Assembly (NCBI RefSeq): GCF_004764705.1
Contig: NZ_SHLX01000023.1
Coordinates: 91,068-155,067, forward strand
Length of the DNA: 64,000 nt
Direction of reading: 5' to 3'
Source of the DNA: Paenibacillus cymbidii
GTDB lineage: Bacteria > Bacillota > Bacilli > Paenibacillales > NBRC-103111
Position 1 is the stretch's first letter; each line of letters starts with the position of its first letter. This document shows positions 15,469-24,064 of the stretch, one piece after another. The notes beneath the pieces are model-generated. The model searched no databases. It saw nothing but the letters and a program-made list of their open reading frames with translations, and was not told the DNA's origin. A program made the position numbers and the translations under genes.

Positions 15469-15661
15469 AAAATAGGCCATGAAAAATGGCTTATTCGCTT
15501 CTTTTTCATCGTCTCGCCGAAAATAGCCAGCGAAAACACTGGCTATTTCAGCCAAATAGCTTTAAAACCGGGCTTGTCAGCCGAATAGCCAGCGAAATCG
15601 CTGGCTATTTTCTTTTGGTTGGCCATTTTTAGCGAAATAGGCAATAAAATCGGGCTTATTA
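15469..15661 (+). repeat. Four-palindrome intergenic element, copy B
   Basis: Units begin at 15469, 15520, 15582 and 15634 (spacings 51, 62, 52). Unit 2 pairs AAATAGCCAGCG with CACTGGCTATTT; unit 4 counterpart at 15582-15611 pairs ATAGCCAGCGA with TCGCTGGCTAT, a perfect 11-bp stem. A degenerate unit (AAATAGC...GGCTTGT) lies between units 2 and 3. It sits 33 bp after glmU, where prs is expected. Confidence 0.92.
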
Positions 15662-15862
15662 GCCCCGTCCGTACGAAATCTCCGGGAACGGTTTGACCGC
15701 TTCCAAAAATGGGTACAGTAAAGGTAGCTCGCGCTTCGCTTCGAGGCAGGTGCGGGCTGCTTCCGCGTCAGGGAACGAAGAATCCGGCGCGGGGCGAACC
15801 TGCGCGAACGCTTCCGAAGCAAGTTTTTGCTCGCAAGGAGCATCTACGAGGAAGCATCGCAA
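15659..15862 (-). pseudogene. Possible remnant or small ORF of 67 codons
   Basis: The minus strand holds a 67-codon ORF ending ELPLLYPFLEAVKPFPEIS with a codon pattern like real genes of this genome (third positions rich in G and C, few rare codons). It has no clear ribosome binding site, overlaps the ctc leader, and I recognise no family. It may be the tail of a degraded gene left when the region was rearranged, or chance. The rest of the gap between 15662 and 15883 shows only the ctc ribosome binding site. Confidence 0.25.
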
Positions 15863-15883
15863 AACCTTTTAGGAGGCCCCACT

Positions 15884-16531
15884 ATGACCATCTCGCTGAA
15901 AGCGGACGAACGCACGCGGACGACGAAATCGGATGTGCACGTCATGCGCCGGAACGGCAAGATTCCCGCCGTCGTGTACGGCAAGCAGTTCGGCAGCAGC
16001 CCGATCGCCGTCGACGAAAAGGAGCTGCTTTCGCTGCTTCGCCACCACCGGCACGCGATCGTCGAGCTCGACATCGCGGGCCAAGGCAAACACCCGGCAA
16101 TGATTACGGACGTGCAACGGCATAAACTGTCGCGCGAGCTGCTTCATATCGATTTTCACCAAATCAATATGGACGAGCCGGTCAAGGCGGTTGTGGCGCT
16201 CGACTTTGTCGGCGAACCGCAGGGCGTGACCGAGGGCGGCATCCTGCAAATTCAGCTGCATGAGCTGGAAGTGCGGGCGCTGCCGAAGCAGCTGCCGGAA
16301 TCGATCGCCGTCGACGTCGGCGGATTGGGCATTCACGACAGCTTGCTGGTCGGCCAGCTGCAGCTGCCGCCGGGCGTGGAAGCGAAAGCGAACGCGGACG
16401 ACGTCGTCGCTTCGGTGCTCGTGCCGCAGAAGGAGCCGGCGCCGGACGACGAGACGGAGACGCTTGCGGCGAAAGCGGAAGCCGGCCGGGAGCTGGCGGC
16501 GGATAAAGATGCGGCGGCGGCCAAAGCGTAA
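15884..16531 (+). CDS. ctc: Ribosomal protein bL25, general stress protein Ctc
   Basis: A 215-residue two-domain CTC-type L25. The N-terminal L25 5S-rRNA-binding domain (about 1-95) starts with DERTRTTKSDVHVMRRNGKIPAV; the C-terminal TL5 domain (about 100-185) contains QGVTEGGILQ and ALPKQLPESIAVDV. An acidic, alanine-rich tail ends the protein. Start follows AGGAGG (15871-15876). No sigma-B-like promoter is visible. Confidence 0.95.
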   Translation: MTISLKADERTRTTKSDVHVMRRNGKIPAVVYGKQFGSSPIAVDEKELLSLLRHHRHAIVELDIAGQGKHPAMITDVQRHKLSRELLHIDFHQINMDEPVKAVVALDFVGEPQGVTEGGILQIQLHELEVRALPKQLPESIAVDVGGLGIHDSLLVGQLQLPPGVEAKANADDVVASVLVPQKEPAPDDETETLAAKAEAGRELAADKDAAAAKA

Positions 16532-16549
16532 CGCGCCTGCGGACAAAAC

Positions 16550-16611
16550 GAAGGCTGGTCTTGCGAACGGACGGGCGGTGCGCCTGCCGGACGGAAGATC
16601 AGCCTTCTTGT
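16550..16611. terminator. Terminator after ctc
   Basis: AAGGCTGGTCTT (16551-16562) pairs with AAGATCAGCCTT (16595-16606) with one G-U, followed by CTTGTCTTG. The stem is symmetric and lies just after the convergent small gene, so it may serve both strands. Confidence 0.65.
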
Positions 16612-16632
16612 CTTGTTATGCTTTGTCGTCAT

Positions 16633-16833
16633 TCAATAACCGGGTCTGGAGACGAACGTGTAATGCGTTCGATTGTAAAACGTATTGTTGACCTTGATAA
16701 ACATCGGCGTGTACGTTTCGACAAATCCGACATCCTTGTGTGCGTTGTCGTAATAGATTTGAACAGGCACCTGGTGCTTCATGTGGTCGGAAAAGTGAAG
16801 ATCATCGGTGAGATGTTGGCCGAAAGAATACAT
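16633..16833 (-). CDS. Small conserved-looking hypothetical protein
   Basis: A 66-residue minus-strand ORF starting MYSFGQHLTDDLHFSDHMKH, rich in His, Tyr and Val and ending YNRTHYTFVSRPGY. GGGTGAT lies five bases before the ATG. Codon use resembles a real gene and the composition (many aromatic and histidine residues, few low-complexity runs) is not that of a shadow frame. No signal peptide or membrane segment. I do not recognise a family. It is the only minus-strand gene between yabE and the AraC regulator. Confidence 0.6.
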   Translation of the reverse strand: MYSFGQHLTDDLHFSDHMKHQVPVQIYYDNAHKDVGFVETYTPMFIKVNNTFYNRTHYTFVSRPGY

Positions 16834-16889
16834 TTTATCACCCGCAGCAATGTATTTTTTCCGTTCCTCGTGCGCAGCGGCCGCTCGTC

Positions 16890-16918
16890 TTTACATGTCG
16901 ACGATTGTTCACTACACT
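16890..16918 (+). promoter_or_regulatory. Probable pth promoter
   Basis: TTTACA (16890-16895), 17 bp, TACACT (16913-16918), about 90 bp before the pth start. Confidence 0.5.
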
Positions 16919-17004
16919 ATGAATGACAGCGAGAACGGTGGACATGTTCGCAGAAATTTGACGAAAACTATTTTTCGCAAACGCGCAAGGAGAAGTTGCC
17001 AAAC

Positions 17005-17568
17005 ATGAAATGGTTCGTTGGATTGGGCAATCCCGGCAAGGAATACGAAACGACGCGGCACAATATCGGCTTCATGGCGCTGGACCGGTTCGCGGCGCAG
17101 CACGGCATCTCGTTCAAGCCGCAAGGAAAGTGCAAGGCGCTAATCGGGGAAGCGATCGTCGGCGGCGGCAAGGTGGCGCTCATCAAGCCGATGACGTACA
17201 TGAACCTGTCGGGAGAGAGCGTTCGTGCCTTCATCGATTATTATAAGGCGGAGCTGCAAAATATGACGGTCATTTACGACGACCTGGATACGACGTTCGG
17301 CCAAATCCGGCTGCGCTATCAGGGCGGGCCGGGCGGACATAACGGCATCAAATCGATTATTCAGCACACCGGCACGCAAACGTTCGACCGCATCCGCGTC
17401 GGCATTTCCCGTCCGGCTGCGCCGTACCCGATCGCCGACTACGTGCTGTCGTCCTACAACAAGGAGGAAGCGAAGCAGCTCCGGGCGCAGCTGGAGCGCG
17501 TCGTGGAAGCGATGAGCTTCCGGCTGTCGCATACGTTCGAGCAGACGATGGCGAAATTCAACGTGTAG
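17005..17568 (+). CDS. pth: Peptidyl-tRNA hydrolase
   Basis: A 187-residue Pth that frees tRNA from prematurely released peptidyl-tRNA. FVGLGNPGKEYETTRHNIGF carries the catalytic His, KPMTYMNLSGESV and IYDDLDTTFGQIRLR the catalytic Asp region, and GGPGGHNGIKSI the substrate loop. ATG 17005 follows AAGGAG at about 10 bp; an upstream TTG is too close to that site. Confidence 0.97.
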   Translation: MKWFVGLGNPGKEYETTRHNIGFMALDRFAAQHGISFKPQGKCKALIGEAIVGGGKVALIKPMTYMNLSGESVRAFIDYYKAELQNMTVIYDDLDTTFGQIRLRYQGGPGGHNGIKSIIQHTGTQTFDRIRVGISRPAAPYPIADYVLSSYNKEEAKQLRAQLERVVEAMSFRLSHTFEQTMAKFNV

Positions 17569-17594
17569 CGCCGCCATAACGACATCCGAAGCAA

Positions 17595-17627
17595 GGGCCG
17601 CCGTTCCTCCTCGAACGGTGGCCTTTT
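17595..17627 (+). terminator. pth terminator
   Basis: GGCCGCCGTTC (17596-17606) pairs with GAACGGTGGCC (17613-17623) with one wobble, followed by TTTT. Confidence 0.85.
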
Positions 17628-17766
17628 GCATTGCCTGGGCTCCCGAAACCACCCGGCTACTCCGCGCCAAAATTGGGCATACTGGAGGGAGGCTGGTCGT
17701 TCGCCTGACGGCGAACTGCTCGCCCATGCATCCGGGAAGGAACGAGAGCGAGGAGGAGGCGGACCG

Positions 17767-17994
17767 ATGTTCAAATATGTGTGCCGGCATTGCCGGACGG
17801 CGATCGGGGAACTGAGCGGCGGGCAAACGAATGAGCTGCAATTGGGCTTTCATTTCTTGACCCCCGCGGAGCGGAGCGATATAATATCGTATAACCCAAA
17901 TGGCGATGTGGTCGTGAAAGTCGTCTGCGATTACTGCCGGGAGGCGCTCGAAGCGAATCCGGAGCTGTCTCTGGTCGGCAATCCGCTGCAATAA
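17767..17994 (+). CDS. fin: Anti-sigma-F factor Fin
   Basis: A 75-residue homologue of YabK/Fin (76 in B. subtilis). It binds sigma-F and helps the forespore move from sigma-F to sigma-G. CRHCRTAIGEL and CDYCREALE form the two CxxC zinc ligands. Start follows a GAGGAGGAGG stretch. It keeps its conserved place between pth and mfd. Confidence 0.93.
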   Translation: MFKYVCRHCRTAIGELSGGQTNELQLGFHFLTPAERSDIISYNPNGDVVVKVVCDYCREALEANPELSLVGNPLQ

Positions 17995-18051
17995 CGAACG
18001 CTTCATGTTGGTGCAGCCTCGGCGTAGTGCGTCCGGGCTTGTTTGACCACA

Positions 18052-18098
18052 TTAGAATTTTATAAGTTTCCGGCTGTAGCGGAAAAGTCAAATTCTAA
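18052..18098. repeat. Two-tier inverted repeat in the fin-mfd gap
   Basis: Outer arms TTAGAATTT (18052-18060) and AAATTCTAA (18090-18098) and inner arms TTTCCG (18067-18072) and CGGAAA (18080-18085) are all perfect. There is no T tail. The rest of the 340-bp gap before mfd holds a short leader with no further signal that I can name. Confidence 0.6.
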
Positions 18099-18336
18099 TT
18101 GGCGATAAAACCTACCTCTAAACGCGGTCGCTCATCTACGGGGGGCCTCGATAGAGGTTTTCTCATTGTTGCCGCCGGAACGGATTGTCCGATTGTCTGT
18201 CAGGCGGAAGGGGAAAGAAACTCCATTTCGTGAAGAAACGGATCGTGCGACAAGGGGATTCAGATGCGCCCCGGCCCGCGCGGGCATTCGTTTCTTCTTC
18301 GCATGCGAGATGGCTGGAGAAAAAGGAGTGGAGCGG

Positions 18337-21300
18337 TTGCAAGCGTTAGTTCGCTCGTTTACGGATGATACCGATTTTGGCTCGATCGTCGCCGGGGTTC
18401 GCGGCGGAATGAGGGAGCAGCTCGTTGCGGGACTGGCCGGCTCTTCGAAGCAAGTGCTGATTGCCGCGCTTGCCGAGCAGCTGGAGAAGCCGGTCCTGAT
18501 CGTGACGCACAATATGTTCGCCGCCCAGAAGGTGGCGGAAGATTTGCTCGAATGCCTGTCCCCGGATCAAGTGCTGCTGTATCCGGCGCAGGAGCTGATC
18601 GTTGCGGAAACGGCGATCGCCAGCCCCGACATGCTTGCGCAGCGGATCGACGTGCTGACGAAGCTGGCGCAAGGCTTCCGCGGCGTCGTCATCGCCCCGT
18701 ACGCCGGCGTGCGCAAGCTGCTGCCGAACAAGGCGACGTTCGCCGAGGCGCCGATTGCGCTCAAGGTGGGCGATACGCTGGAACTGAACGATTTTCTGCA
18801 GCGTATGGTCGATATCGGCTACGAGCGCGTGGAACGCGTGGAGTCGCGCGGAGAAATGAGCGTGCGCGGCGGGATTGTCGATTTTTACCCGCTGACGGCG
18901 CAGACGGCGTTCCGCATCGAGCTGTTCGATGTCGAGATCGATTCGATCCGCGCTTTCGATGTGGCGGACCAGCGGTCGACCGACAAGCTGGCGTCATTGA
19001 CGATTACGCCGGCGAAAGATATCATCGCTGATGGAAAGCGCTTTCAAAGTGCGGCTCAGTTCGCTTCGGAGCTGCTGGAGCAGCAGCTCGCGAAAATGAA
19101 CGACCGCGGGGCCAAAACGAAGCTGCGCGACGAAATCGGCCGCGAGCTGGAATTGCTGCGGGAGCGGCAGTTTTTTAGCGGCCTGTACAAATACATGTCC
19201 CTGCTGTATCCCGAGCGGCAGACGCTGTTCGACTACGTTCCCGCCGACTCGCTGCTCATCGTCGACGAGCCGGCGCGGCTGCAGGAAACGGCAAAGCAGC
19301 TCGAGCGCGACGAAGCGGAGTGGGCGACGGGTCTGCTCGGCGAAGGAAAGACGCTTCCGGCGTTCGTCATGGCCAAAGCGTACGACACGCTGCTGCATCG
19401 CAAGCCGTTCCCGACGATTTATTTGTCGTTGTTCCTGCGTCAGGTGCATCAGACGCAGCCGCAGAACATCGTCAATTTCATGTGCCGGGCGATGCAGAAT
19501 TTTCACGGTCAGATGAATGTGCTGAAGTCGGAAATGGAACGCTGGAAAAAGTCCGGCTACCGCGTCATGCTGCTGGCCAGCGGCGAGGAGCGGATGGACC
19601 GCGTGCGCCGCGTGCTCCAGGACTACCAGATCGACGAGCCGATTCTCGTCGACGGCAACTTGCAGGCCGGCTTCGAGCTGCCGTCGATCCATCTTGTCGT
19701 CATCACCGAAGGCGAGATGTTCTCGCAGAAGCAGCGCAAGGCCGCACGCAAAGTGGAGAAGCGGATTGAAAACGCCGAACGGATCAAAAGCTATCAGGAG
19801 CTGAAAGTCGGCGACCACGTCGTGCACGTCAATCACGGCATCGGCAAATACGTCGGCATCGGCACCCTTGTCGTGGCGGGCATCCACAAGGACTATATCC
19901 ATATCTTGTATGCGGGCGGCGACAAGCTGTCGGTGCCGATCGACCAGATCGATTTGATCCAGAAATACGTCGGATCGGAAGACAAGGAACCGAAAATATA
20001 CAAACTCGGCGGCGCCGACTGGAACCGGGTCAAGAGCAAGGCGCGTTCGTCGGTGAAGGACATCGCCGACGATTTGATCAAGCTTTACGCCGATCGGCAT
20101 GCCACGCCGGGCTATCCGTTCAACAAGGACGGCTCGTACCAGCAGGAGTTCGAGAGCATGTTCCCGTACGACGAGACGCGGGATCAGCTGCGGGCGATCG
20201 AGGAAATCAAGAAAGACATGGAGAAGCCGCGCCCGATGGACCGGCTGCTGTGCGGCGACGTCGGCTACGGCAAGACGGAAGTGGCGATTCGCGCCGCCTT
20301 CAAGGCGGTGATGGACGGCAAACAGGTAGCCGTGCTCGTACCGACCACGATTCTTGCCCAGCAGCATTACGAGACATTCCGCGAGCGATTCGCCGGCTAC
20401 CCGTGCGAAATTCGCGTGCTGAGCCGCTTCCGCTCCAAGAAGGAGCAGACCGAAACGATGAAAGGCGTCAAAGCCGGCACCGTCGAAGTCGTCATCGGCA
20501 CGCATCGTTTGCTGTCGACGGACATCCAGTTCAAGGATCTGGGCCTGCTGATCGTGGACGAGGAGCAGCGTTTCGGCGTGACGCACAAGGAGAAGCTGAA
20601 GCGGCTGAAAAGCAGCGTCGACGTGCTGACGCTGACCGCCACGCCGATTCCGCGGACCTTGCACATGTCGATGCTCGGCGTGCGCGACTTGTCCGTCATC
20701 GAAACGCCGCCGGAGAACCGTTTTCCGGTGCAAACCTACGTGCTCGAATACAGCGGCGCCCTGGTGCGCGAAGCGATCGAGCGGGAACTTTCCCGCGGAG
20801 GGCAGGTGTACTTCCTGCACAATCGCGTGCAGACGATCCAGCAGGTCGCCGAGCAAATATCGGCGCTCGTGCCGGACGCCAAAGTGGTCGCCGCGCACGG
20901 CCAGATGGCCGAACAGGAACTGGAGCGGACGATCCTCGATTTTCTCGACGGGGAATTCGACGTGCTCGTCAGCACCAGCATCATCGAAACCGGCGTCGAC
21001 ATCCCGAACGTCAACACGCTGATCGTGCACGACGCCGACAAGATGGGGTTGTCCCAGTTGTACCAATTGCGCGGCCGCGTCGGCCGTTCCAACCGGATTG
21101 CGTACGCGTACTTTACGTACCAGCGCGACAAGGTGTTGACCGAAGTGGCGGAGAAGCGGCTGCAGGCGATCAAGGAGTTCACCGAACTGGGCTCCGGGTT
21201 CAAGATCGCGATGCGCGACCTGGCCATCCGCGGCGCGGGCAATTTGCTTGGCGCCGAGCAGCACGGTTTTATCGCTTCGGTCGGATTTGACTTGTATTCG

Positions 21301-21864
21301 CAAATGCTCGCCGAAGAAATCAACAAGCGGAAGAGCGAGATGGGCATTCAGGAGACGGAAGCCGCGCCGGTATTGTCGACGCAGCTTGAGCTTTCGATCG
21401 ACGCCTATTTACCATCCGACTATATTTATGATAGTATGCAGAAGATTGAGATTTACAAAAAAGTCGCGGTCATCACTACCTTGGAAGAGGCGGACGACCT
21501 GCACGAGGAGCTTGTCGACCGGTTCGGCGATCCGCCGCAGGCGGTGCTCCAATTGCTCGCCGTCGCTCGCCTGAAAGTTTACGGCGCGCAATACGGGATC
21601 GAAGCGATCGTACAGAAGGGGGAAGACTTCGTCATCAAGTTCCATGCCTCCCAGAGCGGCAGTCTGGACGGCAAGAAGCTGATGGCGCTGTCGGCCAAAT
21701 TCGAGGGCAGAATACGTCTTGTGCCCGGACCGCATATGCAGATCGAAGTCAGAGGCAAGGGACTGTCGCCCGAGCAATCCGTCGAACAGTTGGAACAGTT
21801 CTTGATACACTACAAGGAAGCGCATCTTCCGAAAGGGGAATTGCTCAATGCAGTTCAATCGTAA
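18337..21864 (+). CDS. mfd: Transcription-repair coupling factor Mfd
   Basis: An 1175-residue helicase (1177 in B. subtilis) that removes RNA polymerase stalled at lesions and recruits UvrA. Visible parts: the UvrB-like N-terminal domain (GGIVDFYPLTAQTAFRIELF), the RNA-polymerase interaction domain (KVGDHVVHVNHGIGKYVGI), Walker A in GDVGYGKTEVA, DEEQRFG box, TATPIPRTLHMS, and motif VI QLRGRVGRS. TTG 18337 is preferred for AAGGAG at the right spacing and best agreement with family length; ATG 18310 would add nine residues. The 3' end overlaps the next gene by 17 bp. Confidence 0.97.
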   Translation: MQALVRSFTDDTDFGSIVAGVRGGMREQLVAGLAGSSKQVLIAALAEQLEKPVLIVTHNMFAAQKVAEDLLECLSPDQVLLYPAQELIVAETAIASPDMLAQRIDVLTKLAQGFRGVVIAPYAGVRKLLPNKATFAEAPIALKVGDTLELNDFLQRMVDIGYERVERVESRGEMSVRGGIVDFYPLTAQTAFRIELFDVEIDSIRAFDVADQRSTDKLASLTITPAKDIIADGKRFQSAAQFASELLEQQLAKMNDRGAKTKLRDEIGRELELLRERQFFSGLYKYMSLLYPERQTLFDYVPADSLLIVDEPARLQETAKQLERDEAEWATGLLGEGKTLPAFVMAKAYDTLLHRKPFPTIYLSLFLRQVHQTQPQNIVNFMCRAMQNFHGQMNVLKSEMERWKKSGYRVMLLASGEERMDRVRRVLQDYQIDEPILVDGNLQAGFELPSIHLVVITEGEMFSQKQRKAARKVEKRIENAERIKSYQELKVGDHVVHVNHGIGKYVGIGTLVVAGIHKDYIHILYAGGDKLSVPIDQIDLIQKYVGSEDKEPKIYKLGGADWNRVKSKARSSVKDIADDLIKLYADRHATPGYPFNKDGSYQQEFESMFPYDETRDQLRAIEEIKKDMEKPRPMDRLLCGDVGYGKTEVAIRAAFKAVMDGKQVAVLVPTTILAQQHYETFRERFAGYPCEIRVLSRFRSKKEQTETMKGVKAGTVEVVIGTHRLLSTDIQFKDLGLLIVDEEQRFGVTHKEKLKRLKSSVDVLTLTATPIPRTLHMSMLGVRDLSVIETPPENRFPVQTYVLEYSGALVREAIERELSRGGQVYFLHNRVQTIQQVAEQISALVPDAKVVAAHGQMAEQELERTILDFLDGEFDVLVSTSIIETGVDIPNVNTLIVHDADKMGLSQLYQLRGRVGRSNRIAYAYFTYQRDKVLTEVAEKRLQAIKEFTELGSGFKIAMRDLAIRGAGNLLGAEQHGFIASVGFDLYSQMLAEEINKRKSEMGIQETEAAPVLSTQLELSIDAYLPSDYIYDSMQKIEIYKKVAVITTLEEADDLHEELVDRFGDPPQAVLQLLAVARLKVYGAQYGIEAIVQKGEDFVIKFHASQSGSLDGKKLMALSAKFEGRIRLVPGPHMQIEVRGKGLSPEQSVEQLEQFLIHYKEAHLPKGELLNAVQS

Positions 21865-22966
21865 ACATTTTGCGGCCAAATGGTTTGGCGTCGCGCTCGT
21901 GCTGGTGCTCGTGCTCGCCGTCGCCGCCGGCTGCGGCAAGAAAAAGGACGAGGGTTCCGGCGCGTCGGCATCGCCAACGCCAACGCCGTTTCCGGACGAC
22001 ATGGTGGTAGCTACCTACAAGGACGGGAAAATTACCGGCAAAGAGTTCAACAAATTTTTGAACACGACGTTTTTCTTCTACCCGCAATATGCGGCTGCCG
22101 AAGGAGATCCGGGCTTCAACGACTATATGGTCAAGCAGATGCTGACACTGCGCATTCTGGGCAATCAGGCTTCGGACGCCAACAAGAAGGACGCGGAAAC
22201 GAAAGCGAAGGAGCAAGTCGTCCAGATCAAGGACTATTTCGAATCGCAGGAAAAAGGCTCGTGGGACAAGCAGCTCAAGGAAAGCAAGCTGGAAGAGAAG
22301 GACGTCCAGAGTTACATGCAATCCACGCTGGCGGTCATGAGCGACATGGCCGGCAAAGTGTCCGATCAGGAAGCGAAGGACAACTACGACAAGGCGCTGA
22401 AAGCCGATGCGCACGTGTACGACGTGGCGACGGTCAGCCATATCCTGATCGCATTGAAGGATCCGAACGATTCGACAGGGCAGAAGGATCTGCGCACCAA
22501 GGAAGAGGCGCTCAAACGCGCGCAAGAAGTGAAAGGCAAGCTTGACGCAGGAGGCGATTTCGTCGCGCTGGCGAAAGAATATTCCGACGATCCGGGGTCC
22601 AAGGACAACGGCGGCAAGTACGAGAACGAAGAGCTGGCGACAAGCGGCTGGGATCCCGACTTCCTGAAGGCGGCGCAGGATCTGACCGTCGGCAAAGTAA
22701 GCGATCCGGTCGAAACGTCGTTCGGCTACCATATCATGCTCGTCAATTCGCGCGCGGCCAAAACGTTCGATCAAATGAAAGAGGAACTGAAGTCCGAAGC
22801 GGCCGGCGTCAAAATCAACGACTTCGTTGAAAACGAGCTGCCGAAGCTGGACTTCAAGTCCAACTTGCCGCAACCGTCTCCGTCGCCATCGCCGTCGGCA
22901 TCGGTTTCGCCTGCAGCGTCCGCATCGCCGGCCGCATCGGCATCGCCGTCGGCTTCGGCGAAATAA
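21848..22966 (+). CDS. PrsA-like parvulin foldase lipoprotein
   Basis: A 372-residue lipoprotein. A signal peptide ends in LAVAAGC (lipid-modified Cys29). A SurA/PrsA-like N-domain is followed by a parvulin PPIase domain (about 196-300: VSHILIALKDP, FVALAKEYSDDPGSKDNGG, ETSFGYHIMLV). The C-terminus (about 338-372) is a low-complexity Pro-Ser-Ala tail. It should assist folding of secreted proteins at the outer membrane face. It begins inside the mfd reading frame (17-bp overlap) behind GAAAGGGG, a placement absent in B. subtilis. Confidence 0.9.
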   Translation: MQFNRKHFAAKWFGVALVLVLVLAVAAGCGKKKDEGSGASASPTPTPFPDDMVVATYKDGKITGKEFNKFLNTTFFFYPQYAAAEGDPGFNDYMVKQMLTLRILGNQASDANKKDAETKAKEQVVQIKDYFESQEKGSWDKQLKESKLEEKDVQSYMQSTLAVMSDMAGKVSDQEAKDNYDKALKADAHVYDVATVSHILIALKDPNDSTGQKDLRTKEEALKRAQEVKGKLDAGGDFVALAKEYSDDPGSKDNGGKYENEELATSGWDPDFLKAAQDLTVGKVSDPVETSFGYHIMLVNSRAAKTFDQMKEELKSEAAGVKINDFVENELPKLDFKSNLPQPSPSPSPSASVSPAASASPAASASPSASAK

Positions 22967-22985
22967 CGGTATCGCATGAAAGATG

Positions 22986-23016
22986 AAACGCCTCCTCCGG
23001 GAGGCGTTTTTCTTTT
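22986..23016 (+). terminator. Terminator after the PrsA-like gene
   Basis: AACGCCTCC (22987-22995) pairs with GGAGGCGTT (23000-23008), followed by TTTCTTTT. Confidence 0.9.
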
Positions 23017-23197
23017 GCAAGGTACGGACAGAAACGGACGAGTCGTTACGAATACGTTTATTGGAAATATTGGCCAACTCGCACCCGGCGACGGGTTGAA
23101 ATCGGGCCGTTCCGTGTAAGAGAAAAGTGATGAGCAGTTGCGGTCGCTGCAGGATGGGCGGCCCGCCCTTCCGCTGCCAAAGGCGCGAATCGGCGGA

Positions 23198-23228
23198 TGA
23201 ATAAGGAATCGGGATGCGAAGAATACTA
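23198..23228 (+). promoter_or_regulatory. Sigma-G promoter of spoVT
   Basis: TGAATA (23198-23203), 18 bp, AATACTA (23222-23228): a perfect -35 and a 6-of-7 match to the -10 CATACTA. spoVT belongs to the sigma-G regulon. The rest of the 350-bp gap (23017-23316) shows no gene. Confidence 0.8.
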
Positions 23229-23316
23229 TGCCTAGATACCCAGTCCCTCCCGAGACAGGAACCGATATATACCGCGAATCCCATACCCTTATCAGGAAAG
23301 CGAGGCATCTTGAGAC

Positions 23317-23859
23317 ATGAAAGCAACCGGAATCGTACGTCGGATTGACGATCTTGGCCGTGTCGTCATCCCCAAAGAAATTCGCCGCACTTTGCGTATA
23401 CGCGAAGGCGATCCGCTTGAAATATTCGTCGACCGGGATGGCGAGGTCATCCTCAAAAAATATTCGCCGATCGGGGAACTCGGCGATTTCGCCAAGGAAT
23501 ACGCGGAGTCGTTGTTCGAAAGCACGAGCCACATCACGATGATATCCGACCGCGACAACATGATCGCCGTGGCCGGCGGCTCGAAGAAAGATTATTTGGA
23601 CAAGCCGGTCGGCGCGCTCGTCGAAACGTGCATGGAAAATCGCAAGTCGATGCTGGAGAGCAACAGCGGCCAGTATGAAATTTGCAAAGATACGCCGGAA
23701 ACGTATTCGTCTTTTGCGATCGCACCGATCGTGGCGGGCGGCGATCCGATCGGCGCGGTGCTGCTGATCAGCAAGGACGAGTCGGCCAAGATGGGGCAAA
23801 TGGAAGTGAAGATGGCGGAAACCGCAGCCGGCTTCCTTGCCAAGCAGATGGAGCAATAA
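23317..23859 (+). CDS. spoVT: Stage V sporulation regulator SpoVT
   Basis: A 180-residue regulator. Residues 1-47 form an AbrB-type domain (MKATGIVRRIDDLGRVVIP), and about 56-178 a GAF-like domain with PVGALVETCMENRKSML. SpoVT tunes sigma-G genes in the forespore and affects germination. The match of its first 47 residues to abrB at the window start is strong. The ribosome binding site (GCGAGG) is modest. Confidence 0.96.
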   Translation: MKATGIVRRIDDLGRVVIPKEIRRTLRIREGDPLEIFVDRDGEVILKKYSPIGELGDFAKEYAESLFESTSHITMISDRDNMIAVAGGSKKDYLDKPVGALVETCMENRKSMLESNSGQYEICKDTPETYSSFAIAPIVAGGDPIGAVLLISKDESAKMGQMEVKMAETAAGFLAKQMEQ

Positions 23860-24064
23860 TCGGGCAGGTCTGTTGCCTGCGGACGATACACCTCAAGCTT
23901 TCTCGCAATTCGGCGGACCGGCCGGATGGTGGGGGAGCTTTTTGGCTATCGGGCGGTGTCGGGAAAGCGGCGGTATTCGGCGATGCGGGGAAGCGGAGCA
24001 TTTCTTGTTTGCGGCGGAATCGGGTATAATAGCCCCAAGGCAATCATGGGGAAAGAGGAAAGAG

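Noticed and set aside
18994..21303. 769-codon minus-strand ORF inside mfd
   Set aside because: Antisense shadow of the conserved Mfd helicase; no ribosome binding site and no recognisable motif.
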